A DNA stretch of 64,000 nucleotides from CAWJMN01 sp963844055 (GTDB lineage Bacteria; Planctomycetota; Planctomycetia; Pirellulales; Pirellulaceae): the NCBI GenBank assembly GCA_963844055.1, contig CAWJMN010000001.1:1488001-1552000 (forward strand), in the 5' to 3' direction. Position 1 is the first letter of the stretch. The number at the start of each line of letters is the position of its first letter. Below are positions 62,799 through 64,000 of the stretch, one piece after another. Under the pieces are notes generated by a model. It was not told the origin of the DNA, searched no databases, and saw only the letters and a program-made list of their open reading frames with translations. Position numbers and translations under genes: made by a program.

Positions 62799-64000
62799 AT
62801 GAATTCGCGACTCGGATACGATGTTCAGCGTTGGGCTTCTCGTTGTCTTCACACCGTAGCGGCCATGGCTGTGGCGGGAGTGACTTGCTGGAGCGTTGCA
62901 AGTGCGCAAGAGCCTGCAGAAAAGCCGCCGGTTGCTGTGGGACGCCAGTTGCCGGGGATTCAGGTCGGCGGAAGCACGCTACTTCCTTCGCAGTGGTCGC
63001 TAAAGCCAGCGGGCAAGCATCTGAAGCTGGGCGATTTTCCGGTCCATATTGTGCAGCATCCCGGCAGTACTTATGCGGCCGTTTTGCACAATGGTTATGG
63101 CGAGCATGAGATCGTGATTGTTGATTTGGCAACGCTTAAGGTTGTCTCACGCGCAAGTGTGCCGCAGTCATTCTATGGCTTAGCATTTTCTCCCGCAGGT
63201 GATTGGCTGTATACCAGCGGCGGCGATCAAGAGGTTGTCCACCGCTTTGCGTTTTCGAAGGGTTATCTGTCAGAGCATCAACTAATGCCCGTTGGGAAGG
63301 TTACCGACAAGTTTGTGCCTGGTGGCATTTCAGTAGATAAGGCACACCAGCAATTGTGGGTCGCTTGTCCCTGGGGAAATACGCTATGCCAAGTTCCTGT
63401 TCCTTCGGGCAAGGAAGGGGATGCGGCACCGCCGGCGAAACACTTTGCCTTGCCGGAGGCGGACGCCTATCCGTATGCCACACGTATTTCCGCCGATGAA
63501 AAGCGAATCTTTGTCAGCCTCTGGGGGAAAAACGGCGTCGCTGTCTTTGACATCGAAAAACAGGCGTTTACGGGAGTGTGGCCGACTCAGCCCCATCCGA
63601 CCGAGATGCTTCTTTCGCCCGATGGAGAGCTGCTGTATGTGGCCTGCGCGAATAGCAATACGGTTTGCGTCATCGATATTGATGATGGTGAAACTCGCGA
63701 AGTGATTGGCAGCAGTTTGTATCCCAATGCACCAGTAGGAAGCACCCCTAGCAGCATTGCTCTGTCACCGGATGGCAAGGTGCTATTGATTGCCAACTCG
63801 GATAACAACAACTTGGCGGTGATCGATACTTCCCACCCAGGAAAGAGCCATGCACTTGGCTTTATTCCAACCGGATGGTATCCCACCTCGGTTCGGTTTT
63901 CGGAAAAGGGGGACAAGATCTTTGTGACCAGTGGTAAAGGATTGGCCTCGGCAGCCAACCCCCAAGGGCCCAACCCCAAGGCAGGTGATCCACCGGTTAC
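62799..64000 (+). CDS. Exported YncE-type beta-propeller protein, 3' truncated by window end
   Basis: 400 residues are visible with no stop. The ATG at 62799 is the first in frame and opens a signal peptide (T-V-A-A-M-A-V-A-G-V-T-C-W-S-V-A-S-A). YVTN/YncE blades follow: H-I-V-Q-H-P-G-S-T-Y-A-A-V, S-F-Y-G-L-A-F-S-P-A-G-D, P-T-E-M-L-L-S-P-D-G-E-L-L-Y-V and S-I-A-L-S-P-D-G-K-V-L-L-I-A-N. The closing T-S-G-K-G-L-A-S-A-A-N-P-Q-G-P-N-P segment is typical of the bifunctional YncE/alkaline-phosphatase proteins of planctomycetes, so a phosphoesterase domain probably lies beyond the edge. Confidence 0.82.
   Translation, partial: MNSRLGYDVQRWASRCLHTVAAMAVAGVTCWSVASAQEPAEKPPVAVGRQLPGIQVGGSTLLPSQWSLKPAGKHLKLGDFPVHIVQHPGSTYAAVLHNGYGEHEIVIVDLATLKVVSRASVPQSFYGLAFSPAGDWLYTSGGDQEVVHRFAFSKGYLSEHQLMPVGKVTDKFVPGGISVDKAHQQLWVACPWGNTLCQVPVPSGKEGDAAPPAKHFALPEADAYPYATRISADEKRIFVSLWGKNGVAVFDIEKQAFTGVWPTQPHPTEMLLSPDGELLYVACANSNTVCVIDIDDGETREVIGSSLYPNAPVGSTPSSIALSPDGKVLLIANSDNNNLAVIDTSHPGKSHALGFIPTGWYPTSVRFSEKGDKIFVTSGKGLASAANPQGPNPKAGDPPV

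Overview
The window looks like chromosomal DNA of a planctomycete, probably a Pirellulales-type relative of Blastopirellula or Rhodopirellula. The main evidence is nine genes of the planctomycete-typical families DUF1501 and PSCyt1/DUF1549/DUF1553. It also has a TIGR03000-repeat protein, a YncE-type beta-propeller protein, and many exported proteins of unknown function with leucine-rich, pre-peptidase or FHA/coiled-coil architecture. Shine-Dalgarno sites are patchy. I see no rRNA, tRNA, CRISPR array, transposase, integrase or prophage gene.

Layout. 0-2 kb: end of a 2-oxo-acid dehydrogenase operon (E1 beta, E2). 2-7.2 kb (minus): a GntR/FCD regulator translationally coupled to a PSCyt1/DUF1549/DUF1553 gene and a DUF1501 gene, with a perfect 12-bp palindrome at the regulator's start. 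7.3-11.1 kb: PrsW-type protease, DUF1697, a Tat-exported sulfite-oxidase-like molybdoenzyme and a SYLF-domain protein. 11.6-13.5 kb (minus): an accessory unit of three exported or anchored proteins, one with ankyrin repeats. 13.6-29.2 kb: three more DUF1549/DUF1553 + DUF1501 pairs, one leftward and two rightward, the last two separated by a large pre-peptidase-domain protein. 29.7-34.4 kb: TIGR03000 protein, an HTTM (vitamin K-dependent carboxylase-like) pair and an L-lactate permease. 34.6-36.8 kb: small accessory genes. 37-43 kb: VOC protein, AI-2E family transporter, an Asn/Gly-rich protein, nagB, a TIM-barrel protein and a zinc ribbon. 43.2-48.1 kb (minus): a 1.6k-residue FHA/coiled-coil/membrane protein. 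48.6-54.2 kb: DksA-type zinc-finger protein, HtrA protease, LRR lipoprotein, amidase. 54.2-57.9 kb: an accessory island with SMI1/KNR4-like and DUF6086-like immunity-type genes, an 8-bp tandem repeat and a REP-like palindromic element. 58.1-64 kb: aconitase, a lone DUF1501 gene and the start of a beta-propeller protein.

Two things stand out. First, five otherwise well-formed genes are interrupted by a single-base frame change or an in-frame stop, and three of the four frame changes lie on a GCTNAGC heptamer. This points to a DNA-level cause (assembly error at a modified motif, or real mutation) rather than random decay. Second, the concentration of DUF1549/DUF1501 pairs, one under an apparently autoregulated GntR repressor, is the best candidate for a poorly described system. 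I found no convincing new defence or mobile system.
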